Part shown: positions 1 to 8,481 of the stretch, one piece after another
Numbering within the stretch: the stretch's first letter is position 1
How the letters are laid out: each line of letters starts with the position of its first letter
Source of the DNA: UBA668 sp963720695
GTDB taxonomy: Bacteria > Actinomycetota > Acidimicrobiia > Acidimicrobiales > Ilumatobacteraceae
DNA: 64,000 nucleotides
Reading direction: 5' to 3'
NCBI GenBank assembly: GCA_963720695.1
Contig: CAVRGG010000001.1
Location: 434,001 to 498,000, forward strand
Program-made: the position numbers and the translations under genes
Notes under the pieces: generated by a model
Databases searched by the model: none
The model's input: the letters and a program-made list of their open reading frames with translations, nothing else
What the model was told of the DNA's origin: nothing

Positions 1-159
1 CTCGGCCTTGGAGCTCTTCCAGATGCTGGACGCGGTGAAGCCCTCCGTGACCCGCCACCCGTCAGCGGCATAGCCGTTGAGCGTCGATTCGAGGCCGGTG
101 AGGTCGAACCTGCCGGAGAAACGGGCGTCACGATCGGTGAGGATCTTGTACTCGTACAT
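1..159 (-). CDS. DUF4177 family protein (3' part outside window)
   Basis: The first 53 codons are present and the gene runs off the left edge. The product begins MYEYKILTDRD, and residues 20-45 contain the LNGYAADGWRV element typical of DUF4177, a small family of unknown function in which a Gly-Trp-x-Val turn follows a short helix. The ATG at 157-159 is preceded by a good Shine-Dalgarno sequence (GAGGAG). It is the third gene of a minus-strand module (membrane protein, XRE regulator, DUF4177) and overlaps the 3' end of the regulator by about 30 nt, so the three are probably co-transcribed. Confidence 0.7.
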   Translation of the reverse strand, partial: MYEYKILTDRDARFSGRFDLTGLESTLNGYAADGWRVTEGFTASSIWKSSKAE

Positions 160-400
160 TTCGACTCCTCTCGGTGGAGCGTGCGGGTGCGGTGGCTGCT
201 GATTGATCGCGGGCGGGGAAGAACAGCGACTCGATGGGCTCGTCGAACAGCGCAGAGATCTTGAACGCCAGCGGCAGGCTGGGGTCGTAACGGCCCGTCT
301 CGATGGCGTAGATGGTCTGTCGTGAGACGTCGAGACGGTCGGCGAGATCCACCTGCGTCCAGTTGTGGATGGCCCGGAACTCTCTCAACCGGTTCCTCAC
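128..400 (-). CDS. XRE-family helix-turn-helix regulator
   Basis: About 90 residues. Residues 4-60 form a classic Cro/CI HTH (RLREFRAIHNWTQVDLADRL, then SRQTIYAIETGRYDPSL), followed by the short ALFDEPIESLFFP tail typical of small regulators that sit beside a two- or three-helix membrane protein. The start is GTG at 398-400, which overlaps the TGA of the upstream membrane gene (GTGA), so translation is probably coupled. An open frame continues upstream into the membrane protein, but this is caused by a frameshift and is not a fusion. It probably represses its own module. The C-terminal 25 residues look low in complexity and may be altered by another indel. Confidence 0.7.
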   Translation of the reverse strand: MRNRLREFRAIHNWTQVDLADRLDVSRQTIYAIETGRYDPSLPLAFKISALFDEPIESLFFPARDQSAATAPARSTERSRNVRVQDPHRS

Positions 401-821
401 CTCGGCCACCTCGCCCGTACCCCAGGTACGGCGATCCACGCCACGACGCCGGCGATGAGCGCGATCCTGGGTCCGCTGAGCGAGGTCCCCGATCTCCGCC
501 CCGTGCAACACTCCGGCGCCCGCCAGCAGGATCACGATCACGCCGAAGCCCACCGCCATCGCCTCGAGTTGGACGACTCGCTGCAGTTCGTCGGCCCGAC
601 GCAGCGCTCGCACCTGATTCCTGGCGAGCCATGCGACCGCGAGGAGGGGCGACAGGGCCCACGCGACGCCGAGTGCGTTCGTCGGGCGACCTGGGTCGAG
701 CCAGATCAGGCTGCCCTGGGTGACGACGAGCAGCACCAGTGCCGGCGCGGCGTCGGTCCACGCGGGCGTGCTCTCTGCGGGTGTCGCTCGTGCTCTTGGG
801 CTGGGCATCGATCGGTGACAT
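397..821 (-). CDS. small integral membrane protein partner of the XRE regulator (frameshifted)
   Basis: About 140 residues with hydrophobic stretches around ALVLLVVTQGSLIW, ALSPLLAVAWLA, AMAVGFGVIVILLAGAGV and a fourth helix, IALIAGVVAWIAV. The fourth helix lies in a different frame from the third, so one base is lost or gained at about 470-490. In the corrected frame the gene ends VRARWPR-stop exactly on the GTG of the XRE gene. A second indel near 775 is likely: the ATG at 819-821 lies 7 nt after a strong -10 box and encodes a plausible N-terminus (MSPIDAQPKST) that must join the helices in another frame. The family resembles the membrane proteins encoded with small XRE regulators; the exact function is unknown. 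Confidence 0.5.
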
Positions 822-828
822 GCCTTCG

Positions 829-857
829 AATGTACAGCGTCCTTGTCCAACTGTAAA
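829..857 (-). promoter_or_regulatory. sigma-70-type promoter for the membrane protein/XRE/DUF4177 module
   Basis: On the minus strand: -35 TTTACA (852-857), a 17-nt spacer, and -10 TACATT (829-834). The ATG at 819-821 begins 7 nt after the -10, so the transcript is probably leaderless. Confidence 0.6.
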
Positions 858-878
858 GTTCACTTGTCATATCGGGTG

Positions 879-1479
879 TCAGCCGGTCGTGATCGCCCGC
901 CAGCATGCTTCGGCGACGGCGCGCGCCGCCTGCTCGTCGATCATGCCGTGTGTCGCGGCGCGTCGAATCGCGGGCCAGTAGGCGAGGTCGTAGAGCGCGT
1001 CGAGATCGAGCGGCGCGAGGACGTCTGCGGCAGCGAGTGCCGCCGCTTCGGCCATGATCGGATCGTCGGGCACGGCCATTCCCAGCTCATGTGCCACGCG
1101 TGCGTAGGGAGAACTCTCGAGCTGCAACATGAACTGAGCCCGCTCGGGCTCCTCGGCGAGGAACCGGTGGATCCCGAGCCAGAGTTGGATGAAGCGATCA
1201 TGCGGCGATGCTGCGGGATCGAGATCGGCGCACGCCGCTGGTGCCCATCTCCCGCTTGAGCTCGAGATAGGCCGCCACCAACAGTTGTTCCTTCGATTCG
1301 TAGTGCACGTAGGCGGTGCCCTGTGCGACCCCGGCCTCCTTGGCGATCGCGCTCATCGAGGCACCGTGCAAGCCGTGTCGGGCCACCAGCGTGCGCAACG
1401 CCTGTCGGAGCGCGGCGGTGCAGTCGATGGTCGAGTTCGATGGCAATGCGAGGACGGGGAGCTCAGGTCGGCCGGTCAC
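879..1479 (-). CDS. TetR-family transcriptional regulator (frameshifted)
   Basis: The N-terminal HTH is clear: ALRQALRTLVARHGLHGASM, then AIAKEAGVAQGTAYVHYESKEQLL with the Tyr-Val-His-Tyr recognition helix. The ligand-binding half (FIQLWLGIHRFLAEEPERAQ, then FMLQLESSPYARVAHELGMA) continues in another frame. One indel at about 1225-1245 joins them, giving a normal 200-residue TetR. The GTG start (1477-1479) overlaps the corrected stop of the upstream SDR gene (GTGA), so this is a two-gene operon in which the regulator probably controls itself and the reductase through the operator at 2439-2456. A TTG at 1444-1446 is an alternative start. Confidence 0.6.
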
Positions 1480-2399
1480 ATGTTCATCGCGAGGCCTGTC
1501 TCGCGCTTCGGACACGGTCCACAGGGTCTCGATCGCTTTCGTCAGACCCACGCGGCGCAGGATCGGTCGACGCACGGCTGCGCCGGAGTTGACGAAGCGG
1601 GGCGCGTAGAACTCCCCACCTTCGCGTGAGGATCGGTGGCGGCCCGGATCTGTGGCAACGCGCCCTTCTCGGCTGGTCATGCCCGTCTTGGCCGACAAGG
1701 AAGTGCACGACGGTCGCAGTCAACCCGGCACCACCTTCCACGACGGTGCGCGCCTGCAGGTCCGTGTGTGACAGCCCTGGGTGGGCGAGCAGGCTCGCTG
1801 GCGGGGGGAGGCGATGCGCCGCGAACTCGCGCTGCAACCCGATCGCAAAGTGGTAGTTGGCGAGCTTCGATTGGCCGTAGGCCGCCATGGGCGATAACGC
1901 CCGCGCAGGTTGGGGTTGGCGGGGTCCACGGCTCGACCCAGGTGGTGGGCCGTGCTGGTGACCGACACGATGCGTGCAGCATTGGCTCGCAGCAGGGCAG
2001 GCATCAGGTGTGCGGTCAAGGCCCAGTGGCCGAGGTGGTTGACGCCGAACTGCATCTCGAAGCCATCTGCGGTCGTCTGTTCCGGCATCGCCATCAAGCC
2101 GGCGTTGTTGACGAGGATGTCGACGTGTTCGTGTGCGGACCGGATCTGCTCGGCAGCAACAGCGACGGAATCCAGCGAGTCGAGATCCAACTCGACGATC
2201 TCGAGCGAGGCGCCCGGATGCACGGTCACGATGTTCGCCTTCGCAGCCGTCGCCTTGTCCAGATCGCGTGCAGCCATCACCACATGGCGCGCGGGCACCG
2301 GCCAGCGCGAGCGGTCGCCAGACCGAGCCCGCCATTGGCACCGGTGACGACTGCGACGCCTCCGTCGAGATCAGGGATGTTGTCGAGCGTGAAGGACAT
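1476..2399 (-). pseudogene. SDR-family NAD(P)-dependent oxidoreductase (several frameshifts)
   Basis: The region encodes, in order but in changing frames, a complete short-chain dehydrogenase of the roughly 307-residue protochlorophyllide-reductase-like type: MSFTLDNIPDLDGG, the cofactor loop VVTGANGGLGL, the VDILVNNAGLM strand, the catalytic YGQSK motif (Tyr-x3-Lys), HPGLSHTDLQ and a C-terminal GGEFYAPRFVNSGAA. At least four indels separate these parts (about 2290, 1890, 1690 and 1505), but total length is an exact multiple of three and the corrected end overlaps the TetR start. ATG 2397-2399 follows an AGAGGTG ribosome site. Function would be reduction or oxidation of an unidentified carbonyl or alcohol. 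Whether it is broken in the cell or only in the read is unresolved. Confidence 0.6.
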
Positions 2400-2438
2400 G
2401 GCGGAACACCTCTCTGGAGTCGACCGATCGGCCGAATT

Positions 2439-2456
2439 AATGACCGAACGATCATT
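2439..2456. promoter_or_regulatory. candidate TetR operator upstream of the SDR-TetR operon
   Basis: The 18-bp imperfect palindrome AATGACCG-AA-CGATCATT (7 of 8 arm positions match) lies 40 nt upstream of the SDR start. Its size and symmetry suit a TetR-family dimer, and the regulator encoded in the same operon is the obvious candidate ligand. Confidence 0.5.
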
Positions 2457-2611
2457 CATTCTGCCCGAGACGGTGGGTCGTGGCAACCCCTGGTCGAGGC
2501 GTAGAAGGGGGCTCCCATGGGAAACTCGCACTGTGACGGACGATCGACCCGACATCGGCTCCTTCGACCTCGACGAGCACGAGCACGAGCACGGCGAGCC
2601 GGTGCCCCACG

Positions 2612-3565
2612 ATGCATCCGGAGCGAGGTGGTCGGCGGCCGCGGTGGTGGCCGCTCGGCGTGGGCGTCGCCACGGTGGTGGTCGTCGGCTGGGCCTGTGC
2701 GACGTCGTGGGTCGGGATCGTGGGGTCCAGCCCGGCGTACCTCATCACCCTGCTCCTCGCGCTCGCGCTGGCCGTCGGGCTGATCGCTTGGTCGGTCCTC
2801 GTCGGCCCGCCCCCACGGCGGTCGCGGGTGCGCATCTGGCTCGCTCGTGGTGGAGTGCTGCTCGGCGGGGCGGTGCTGATCGGGCTGCTCGTGTTCGTGC
2901 GCCCGTTGTCGGCCGAACAGATCGCACTCGACGCGCTCCACGACGGCGGCGGCGTCACCGTGGACGTCTCGAGGTCGACGATCCGTCTCGTGCCCGACGC
3001 CGACCCCCGGTCGGTCGGGCTCGCGTTCTACCCCGGCGCGAAGGTCGACCCGCAGGCCTACGCCCACGTCCTGCGTCCGCTCGCCGAAGCCGGATTCGAG
3101 GTCGTCATCTTCAAACAGCCCTACAACCTCGCCATCCTCGACTCGAACGCAGCCGATGCCGTGATCGGCGATCCGGACGATGCCATCGACGAGTGGGTCG
3201 TCGCCGGGCACTCCCTCGGCGGGGCGATGGCATCGCGCTACGCGGAACAGGAACGCGACGAACTGGCCGGCCTCTTGCTCTACGCCGCGTACCCCGTCAT
3301 CGACATGTCCGATCGGTCGGAGCTGAGCGTGATGTCGGTGTTCGGCACCGCCGACGGGGTCGCCGAGCCGGCCGACATCGAGGACCGGATGTCCGACCTC
3401 CCGCCGGCGACCGAGTTCGTGGCGATCGAGGGCGCGATCCACTCGTTCTTCGGCGACTACGGCCTGCAACGCGGCGACGGGACGCCGGGGGTCAGCCGGG
3501 AGGAAGCGCAGCGTGAGATCGCCGACGCCTCGATCCGATTGCTCCAGTCGATCGAGAACCAGTAG
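2612..3565 (+). CDS. membrane-anchored alpha/beta hydrolase
   Basis: 317 residues. Three hydrophobic segments near the N-terminus (about 15-35, 40-62 and 80-100) precede an extracytoplasmic alpha/beta-hydrolase domain. The nucleophile elbow is GHSLGG (residues about 195-200), and the C-terminal AIHSFFGDYG supplies the catalytic His, a pattern matching the hydrolase 5 family. An upstream GTG at 2533 opens an acidic, His-rich segment (DLDEHEHEHGEP) in another frame that would join this ORF by one indel at about 2630, so the true N-terminus may be longer. Substrate unknown; esterase or lipase activity is possible. The gene is divergent from the SDR operon. Confidence 0.7.
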   Translation: MHPERGGRRPRWWPLGVGVATVVVVGWACATSWVGIVGSSPAYLITLLLALALAVGLIAWSVLVGPPPRRSRVRIWLARGGVLLGGAVLIGLLVFVRPLSAEQIALDALHDGGGVTVDVSRSTIRLVPDADPRSVGLAFYPGAKVDPQAYAHVLRPLAEAGFEVVIFKQPYNLAILDSNAADAVIGDPDDAIDEWVVAGHSLGGAMASRYAEQERDELAGLLLYAAYPVIDMSDRSELSVMSVFGTADGVAEPADIEDRMSDLPPATEFVAIEGAIHSFFGDYGLQRGDGTPGVSREEAQREIADASIRLLQSIENQ

Positions 3566-3591
3566 TCCGGCTCCAGAACGTGGGCGCGACT

Positions 3592-3723
3592 TCAGCTGTC
3601 GAGCCATGGGAGGTCGTCGGCGAGGTCGGCTGCGAGCCGCTCGACATTCACGACGACCAGGTCGAGGTGCCTGCCGAAAGCTACCGCGGGTGAGTGGAGG
3701 AGATCCTCCGCGGTGTGAGACAT
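3592..3723 (-). CDS. possible small ORF, 43 residues, unknown
   Basis: An open frame beginning MSHTAEDLLHSPAVAFGRHL and ending LPWLDS lies in the 228-nt gap between the hydrolase and the ABC permease. No ribosome-binding site and no family were recognised; given the indels around it, it may be a fragment of a larger gene or non-coding. Confidence 0.2.
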   Translation of the reverse strand: MSHTAEDLLHSPAVAFGRHLDLVVVNVERLAADLADDLPWLDS

Positions 3724-3793
3724 TCGGTCCGACGGCCGCCTCGCACGTCGAGCACCCAACGCGCGCCGAGACGTTCCAACCGTCGGACTGTCG

Positions 3794-4540
3794 TCATTGC
3801 CAGCGGAAGAGCCGGACGGCAAGCGCGCCGGCGACGGCCGCGTACACCAGCATGACCAGGAGGCTGGAGGTCTGGGGGGTGTTGCCGGTCCAGCTGTCCG
3901 AGAGCGCTTGGACTGCGGCGCCGGCCGGCGTGTAGCTGCTGATCGTTCGGATCCCGTCGGGCATCACCTCGAGGGGGATGTACACACCGGCGAAGAACAG
4001 CAGCGGGAAGTACAGGAGCATGCCGATGCCCTGCCCGGTGTTCGCCGTCGGCGCCATCGATCCGATCAGCAACCCGACGGCGAGCAGCGAGCAGGCGCCC
4101 AACGCGAACGAGACGATGAACCAACCCGGGCTCTCGGGAAGCGGAGTGGGAACGCGAGCGTCCCGACCAGCACGGCGGCGACCGTGGCCACGGTGACCAC
4201 CGCCAACTGCACGGCGAGGTGCGCGGCCACGAGCGTCTCGGGGATGAGCCGGTGTCGTCGACAGACGGCGAAGGATCCCGCGCTCGCGGTCTCCTCCCAG
4301 CGCCACGGGAAGCAGGAAGACGGCCATCGTCGCCAGCCCCAGGACGATCGTCGTCGGCGCGTACACCTCGACGAGACTCCTCCCGTCGAATACAGGGGTC
4401 CGGATCGGTCGCGCCGGGATACGCCACGCCGATGACCACGAGCAGAACGGCCGGGAACACCAGTCCGAAGAAGACCGCCAGTGGCTCTCGGAGAAAGACC
4501 TTGAACTGGGTTCTGTGTCAGTGCGGACGAACGCAGACAT
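3794..4540 (-). pseudogene. ABC-2 type transporter permease (several frameshifts)
   Basis: Read across frames, this is a 248-residue ABC-2 permease: MSAFVRTDTQFKVFLREPLAV, a first helix around GLVFPAVLLVVIGVAYPG, TIVLGLATMAVFLLPVALGG, the cytoplasmic RERGILRRLSTTP element, then ESPGWFIVSFALGACSLLAV, IGMLLYFPLLFFAGVYIPLE and the final MLVYAAVAGALAVRLF helix. About four indels (near 4505, 4395, 4250 and 4140) break it, although the total length is a multiple of three. The ATG (4538-4540) overlaps the stop of the ATPase gene, so both form one exporter operon, possibly for a drug or lipid-like compound. Confidence 0.6.
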
Positions 4541-5470
4541 CACGCCTCCTCCTCGTCCGCGGTCGCCAGGCCGTCGGCCGGTGATGGCGACGAACGCGTC
4601 GTCGAGCGTGGTCTGATCGACCTGGAATCGATCAGGGGACGATCCCTCGGCTGGCCAACAGCGAAACGACCGAGAACTGCAGTCGCTCGTTGCCGGTGAC
4701 CACGATCTCGCCGCTGGTGCGGGAGACGTCGGTGACCTCGGGGAGGCTCGTCAGCCACTCGTCGTCGATGTGCTGCGGAGGTGGTGAACCGGATGCGTTG
4801 CTCGAGTCCGACGCTGTCGATCAGCCCCTGCGGCGTGTCGAGGGCGACGAGCCGCCCCTGGTCGATCAACGCCAATCGGTCGGCCAGCCGCTCGGCTTCC
4901 TCCATGAAGTGCGTGACGAGCACCACCGTCGTGCCGCCGTCGCGGAGCTCCTCGACCAGCCCCCAGGTCTCGCGTCGAGCCTGCGGGTCGAGGCCCGTGG
5001 TCAGTTCGTCGAGGATCACCGCGCGGGGTCGTCCGACGAGCGCGACGGCGATCGACAGACGCTGCTGCTGACCTCCGGAGAGCTGGGCGTACCGCGTTCC
5101 GGCCTTGTCGGCGAGACCGAGGCGCTCGATGCAGTTCCGAGACGTCGACGGGATCCGGGTACAGCGCGGCGAAGGTCTCCACCACCTCGCGCACCTTCAC
5201 GCGATCCTGGAATCTGCTCTCCTGCAGCTGGACTCCGAGCAGTTCACGCACCTGGGCCCTGTCGCGGAGCGGGTCGAACCCGAACACCTCGATGTGGCCC
5301 GAGTCCGGGGTCCGCAATCCTGCGATCGACTCGACGGTCGTGGACTTGCCCGCCCCGTTCGGGCCGAGGATCGCGAAGATCTCCCCCTCTTCCACGGCGA
5401 ACGAGACGCCGTCGACGACGACCTTGTCGTCGTAGCTCTTGGTGAGCTGACTGACTTCGACTATCGACAT
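4540..5470 (-). CDS. ABC transporter ATP-binding protein, DrrA-like (frameshifted)
   Basis: About 310 residues. Walker A is ILGPNGAGKST (residues 35-45). The Q-loop region is VQLQESRF. The signature LSGGQQQR and Walker B AVILDELTTGLDPQ appear in a second frame, followed by the H-loop VLVTHFMEEAERLADR and a C-terminal domain typical of daunorubicin-type export ATPases. Indels near 5140 and again around 4780 and 4605 interrupt the frame. Start ATG 5468-5470 encodes MSIVEVSQLTKSY. The long open frame upstream of this ATG has no homology-like features. It pairs with the permease that follows it. Confidence 0.65.
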
Positions 5471-5884
5471 GGACGGGCCCTCCTCAGGTCCGGCGACACT
5501 TCCACGGGCGTGCCCGTGGGCCCGCGGAGTGGGCCGCCGGTCTTCGCGTTCATGGCGCCGGATGAGCAGGGCATCGATCGGGTCATGGCTTCGACCGTAG
5601 TGGCCCGGTCGCCGAGGGTCGCCCGGCATCTGGCTGATCGTCCTACGTCGATGTGACGAAGCCGCAGTGAGCGACCTCGTTCGATCGCTGGCTCGATGGC
5701 CGTTCGATGGAGAAGTTCGGGGCGTTTGGAGAACCTGTTCGGTGCCGTGGGACCGGACCTTTCCGACCACCCCTGGCGACCCGGACCGTGGTCGCCGCGG
5801 CCTGGCTGCCCTCTCGCCGGGCGGGGAGGCTGAGCGTGCTCGGGGCCATCGCCATCTGATCGCCGAGGATCTGATCTCGTCGAC
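5471..5884. other. 414-nt gap with no gene recognised
   Basis: Open frames exist on both strands but are Arg/Ser/Pro-rich shadows without motifs or ribosome sites. The gap separates the ABC operon from the TetR gene; both read leftward on the minus strand. A promoter for the ATPase operon should lie near 5471-5520, but no convincing -10/-35 pair was found. Confidence 0.4.
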
Positions 5885-6523
5885 TCACCGACGAGGCGAG
5901 CGACCCGACGCGGCCAGTCCCGTCAGCAGCAGGTCGAGTGTGGCCTCGATCATCTCGTCGAGGCTCATGTCGCCACCGGGGTCGTAGGTGCGACAGAGCG
6001 CGTTGAGCGCACCGAAGAAGGCGGTCGAGGCGATGACGGCGTGGACGTCGCGGAGTTGGCCGGCGTCGACGGCGCGGCGGATGATCGCCCGCGCCGCCGC
6101 CTCGTGTTCACGCAGGAGCTCGGCGGTGCGGTCGTGGGCGGCGAGAAGGTCGACGTTCGTGAGGATCAACGGTCCAGCGGGTCGCTCGATCGCACAGTGC
6201 ACGTGAGCCCGACCGAAGGCGGTGAGCTCGTCGAGTGGGGTCGCATCTGGTCCGGCGAGACGGGCGGCCTCGGCCCGGATGGCTTGCAACGCGTCCTCCA
6301 GCACGAGGGCGAGCAGCGCGTCCCGGCCGTCGACGTAGTAGTAGAGGGCGCCCTTCGACAGTCCGACTCGCTCGCCGACGCCGGCGAGCGTGGTCCGCGC
6401 GACCCCGGACTCGCGCAACTCGTCCTCGGTCGCGGAGATGATCAGCGCCCGCCGTTGCTCGCGCCGTGTCTCCGCACGCGTCGACCGATCCGACCGCCCG
6501 GCGGCCTTGACAGTTTCGACCAT
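5885..6523 (-). CDS. TetR-family transcriptional regulator
   Basis: 212 residues, intact, in contrast to its neighbours. The HTH occupies residues 25-70 (ALIISATEDELRESGVARTT, then GERVGLSKGALYYYVDGRDALL). The C-terminal domain is all-helical with no recognised ligand motif. Its ATG lies 7 nt after a TATTCT -10 box (6531-6536), which suggests a leaderless message. It is divergent from a Rieske oxygenase gene only 20 nt away, and a perfect palindrome covers its start codon, so it probably controls the oxygenase and itself. Confidence 0.85.
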   Translation of the reverse strand: MVETVKAAGRSDRSTRAETRREQRRALIISATEDELRESGVARTTLAGVGERVGLSKGALYYYVDGRDALLALVLEDALQAIRAEAARLAGPDATPLDELTAFGRAHVHCAIERPAGPLILTNVDLLAAHDRTAELLREHEAAARAIIRRAVDAGQLRDVHAVIASTAFFGALNALCRTYDPGGDMSLDEMIEATLDLLLTGLAASGRSPRR

Positions 6524-6531
6524 GGGTCGAA
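6515..6531. promoter_or_regulatory. palindrome between TetR and Rieske genes, probable operator
   Basis: The perfect inverted repeat TTCGACC-ATG-GGTCGAA (7-bp arms, 3-nt centre) lies across the TetR start codon, touches its -10 box and ends 13 nt before the Rieske ATG. It is suitably placed for autorepression and for control of the divergent gene. Confidence 0.55.
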
Positions 6532-6543
6532 GAATAGACCGGC

Positions 6544-7684
6544 ATGCAACGAGAGATGGAGCTCGCGATCGGTGACGACTTCCGGCGATTCATCGAGCCG
6601 GTCCCGTGGCGGCCACGGGCAGCTTCACCGCACTCGATCCCTCCGTCTATCGCGATGCCGGCGTACACCGCGAGGAGATGGCGGCGATCGCTGCGAGCCC
6701 CGTCGCCGCCGTCGCCTCGAGCGAGCTCGCGGCGCCGGGCGATTTCGTCACCGCGGTACTCGCCGGGGTGCCGGTGATCATCAGCCGGGCACACGATGGG
6801 CACGTCCACGCGATGCGCAACGTCTGTGCGCACCGTGGCGCGACGGTCGAGACGCGAGCGTCGGGCTCGGCCCGGATCTTCCGTGTGGCTTCCACTCCTG
6901 GTCCTACGAGCTCGACGGCTCGCTTCGCAACGTGACCGACGCCGGGCCTCTACTCGACCCAGCCCTGCACCGAGGGTCTACGCCGCCTGGCGTGCGAGGA
7001 ACGCCACGGCATCGTGTGGGTCACGCCCGATGCCGACGCACCGGCCGAGTCGGTCGCCGACTGGCTCGGTGACGAGATCGACGAGCTGCTCGGCGAGCTC
7101 GGTCTCGGCGAGATGGTCCATCACGCCGTCACCGAGTACGACCTCGACTGCAACTGGAAGCTCCTCACCGACGGCTTCTTGGAGATCTACCACCTCAAGT
7201 ACCTCCATCGCCGTTCGATCGCCCCGTACTTCCCCGCCAACCTGATGGCCACGGCCGGGTCGGGGACCACTTCGTCGGGTGGCTCCCGAAGAACCGGCTC
7301 GTCACCCAACTCACCGAGACGCCACGTGACGACTGGCAGGTCCTCGCACATCTGACCGGTGCGATCGTGCTCGTTCCCGGCACGGTGGTGCAGTGGCAGG
7401 CCGGCCATGTCGAGCTGTTCTCGCTGCGACCCGGACCCGCGCGATGCCACTCGGTCCACGGCCCGGCTGACGATGCTCGTCCCCGCCGACCGCGCCGGAC
7501 GAGACCGAGCTCTGGGACCGCAACTGGGAGCGGGTCAACGTCGACGATCCCCGAGGAGGACTTCGCCGCCGCCGTCGACGTCCAGCGCAACATCGACGCG
7601 GGCGCCGTCGATGTGATCCGCATCGGCGCCAACGAACGATTCCTGCTCGAACACCTCGAGGCCGTGCGCTCCCGATCGAGCTGA
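6544..7684 (+). pseudogene. Rieske-type aromatic-ring-hydroxylating oxygenase, alpha subunit (several frameshifts)
   Basis: About 380 residues when read across frames, the normal size. The Rieske [2Fe-2S] ligands are present as NVCAHRGA (Cys-x-His) and CGFHSWSY (Cys-x2-His). The mononuclear iron site is in NWKLLTDGFLEIYHLKYLH (His-x4-His after the Asp/Glu element). Five or six indels were detected (about 6603, 6885, 6980, 7255, 7400-7470 and 7530). The C-terminus EEDFAAAVDVQRNIDAG is typical of the family. No ferredoxin or reductase partner lies nearby. Substrate unknown, possibly a steroid or aromatic acid. Likely regulated by the adjacent TetR protein. Confidence 0.65.
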
Positions 7685-8412
7685 ACGGGGCCCATCCCCG
7701 AGTCGGTCGCCGTTCACTGAGCGCGTTCGGCCGTCAGGTGAGTCCGGGTGGTGTGTTCCGTAGCGGGTGTGTGCTCGACCGGTCAATGGTGATCGACCTG
7801 GTCAAGCAATTTCTGGTGACGGCATGGCCGCCAGTGACCTGGATAGGTCTGCGATTGATCGACCCTTGACGTCGGGGGTCTTCGACCACTGCTTGGAAAC
7901 CGCCGGCTCCGATGACCACGGCGGCGATCATCGTGGAGGGAACGCGATGCGTGGGCGTAACCGATTCAGCGGCAGCGAACAGTGCGGACGGTCGGAGAGG
8001 CCCTGAACTCGACGACGTGCCGAACGGGTCGAGCCACGGGCACAATGGCTTCGTCGGCGGGCGCGCCAGCTTGGCGATACTCGGCCCAGAGAACGATACC
8101 TCGCGGTCCTGGAGCGTGGCCCACACGCGGTCCCACACCGGTCGAGGAAGTGCGGCGCCGACGTGGCGAACGGCGATGACCGACAACCCGGCCGCATGAC
8201 CAAGGACGACCGAGGACTCTACGAGTCGGCGATGAGGTGGTGCCCAAGAACGGAGTCGAAGATCCGACTGCCGTCCCCGGCGGGCAACGAGCATCCGAGG
8301 AAAAGCCGTGCACGAAGTCGATCTCATCGACGGTGAACGGTGACGAAACAGGCAGGGCCCGATGAACATGCCCGGGAACGAGAGATCAGCCATGGCGTCG
8401 TACTCGAACGCC
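7685..8412. other. 728-nt region without a recognisable gene; possible disrupted minus-strand gene
   Basis: The minus strand shows coding-like pieces in different frames, such as TVDEIDFVHGFSSDARCP near 8330-8280, VLGHAAGLSVIAVRHVG near 8200-8150 and MIAAVVIGAGGFQAVVEDP near 7934-7880. They could belong to one frameshifted gene of about 200 residues, but I recognise no family. The plus-strand frames look like shadows. No tRNA-like fold was seen. Confidence 0.3.
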
Positions 8413-8440
8413 TGTTAGAGTTGTTGTCTAACAAGTGTTA
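8413..8440. promoter_or_regulatory. nested inverted repeats upstream of the second SDR gene
   Basis: TGTTAGA-N7-TCTAACA (8413-8433) overlaps a second palindrome TAACA-AG-TGTTA (8429-8440). The segment is much richer in A and T than its surroundings and ends about 40 nt before the SDR ATG, so it is a likely operator/promoter, perhaps for the TetR protein encoded at 9273. Confidence 0.5.
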
Positions 8441-8481
8441 AAATATGACACTGCGGTGAGAACCCTTTGGGAAGGAACGTC

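Noticed and set aside
1636..3516. 626-codon plus-strand frame opposite the SDR gene and across the hydrolase
   Set aside because: Arg-rich, without motifs, and overlapping genes with clear family signatures in other frames.
7685..8481. Insertion sequence remnant
   Set aside because: No transposase motif (DDE or HUH) and no flanking inverted or direct repeats could be found.
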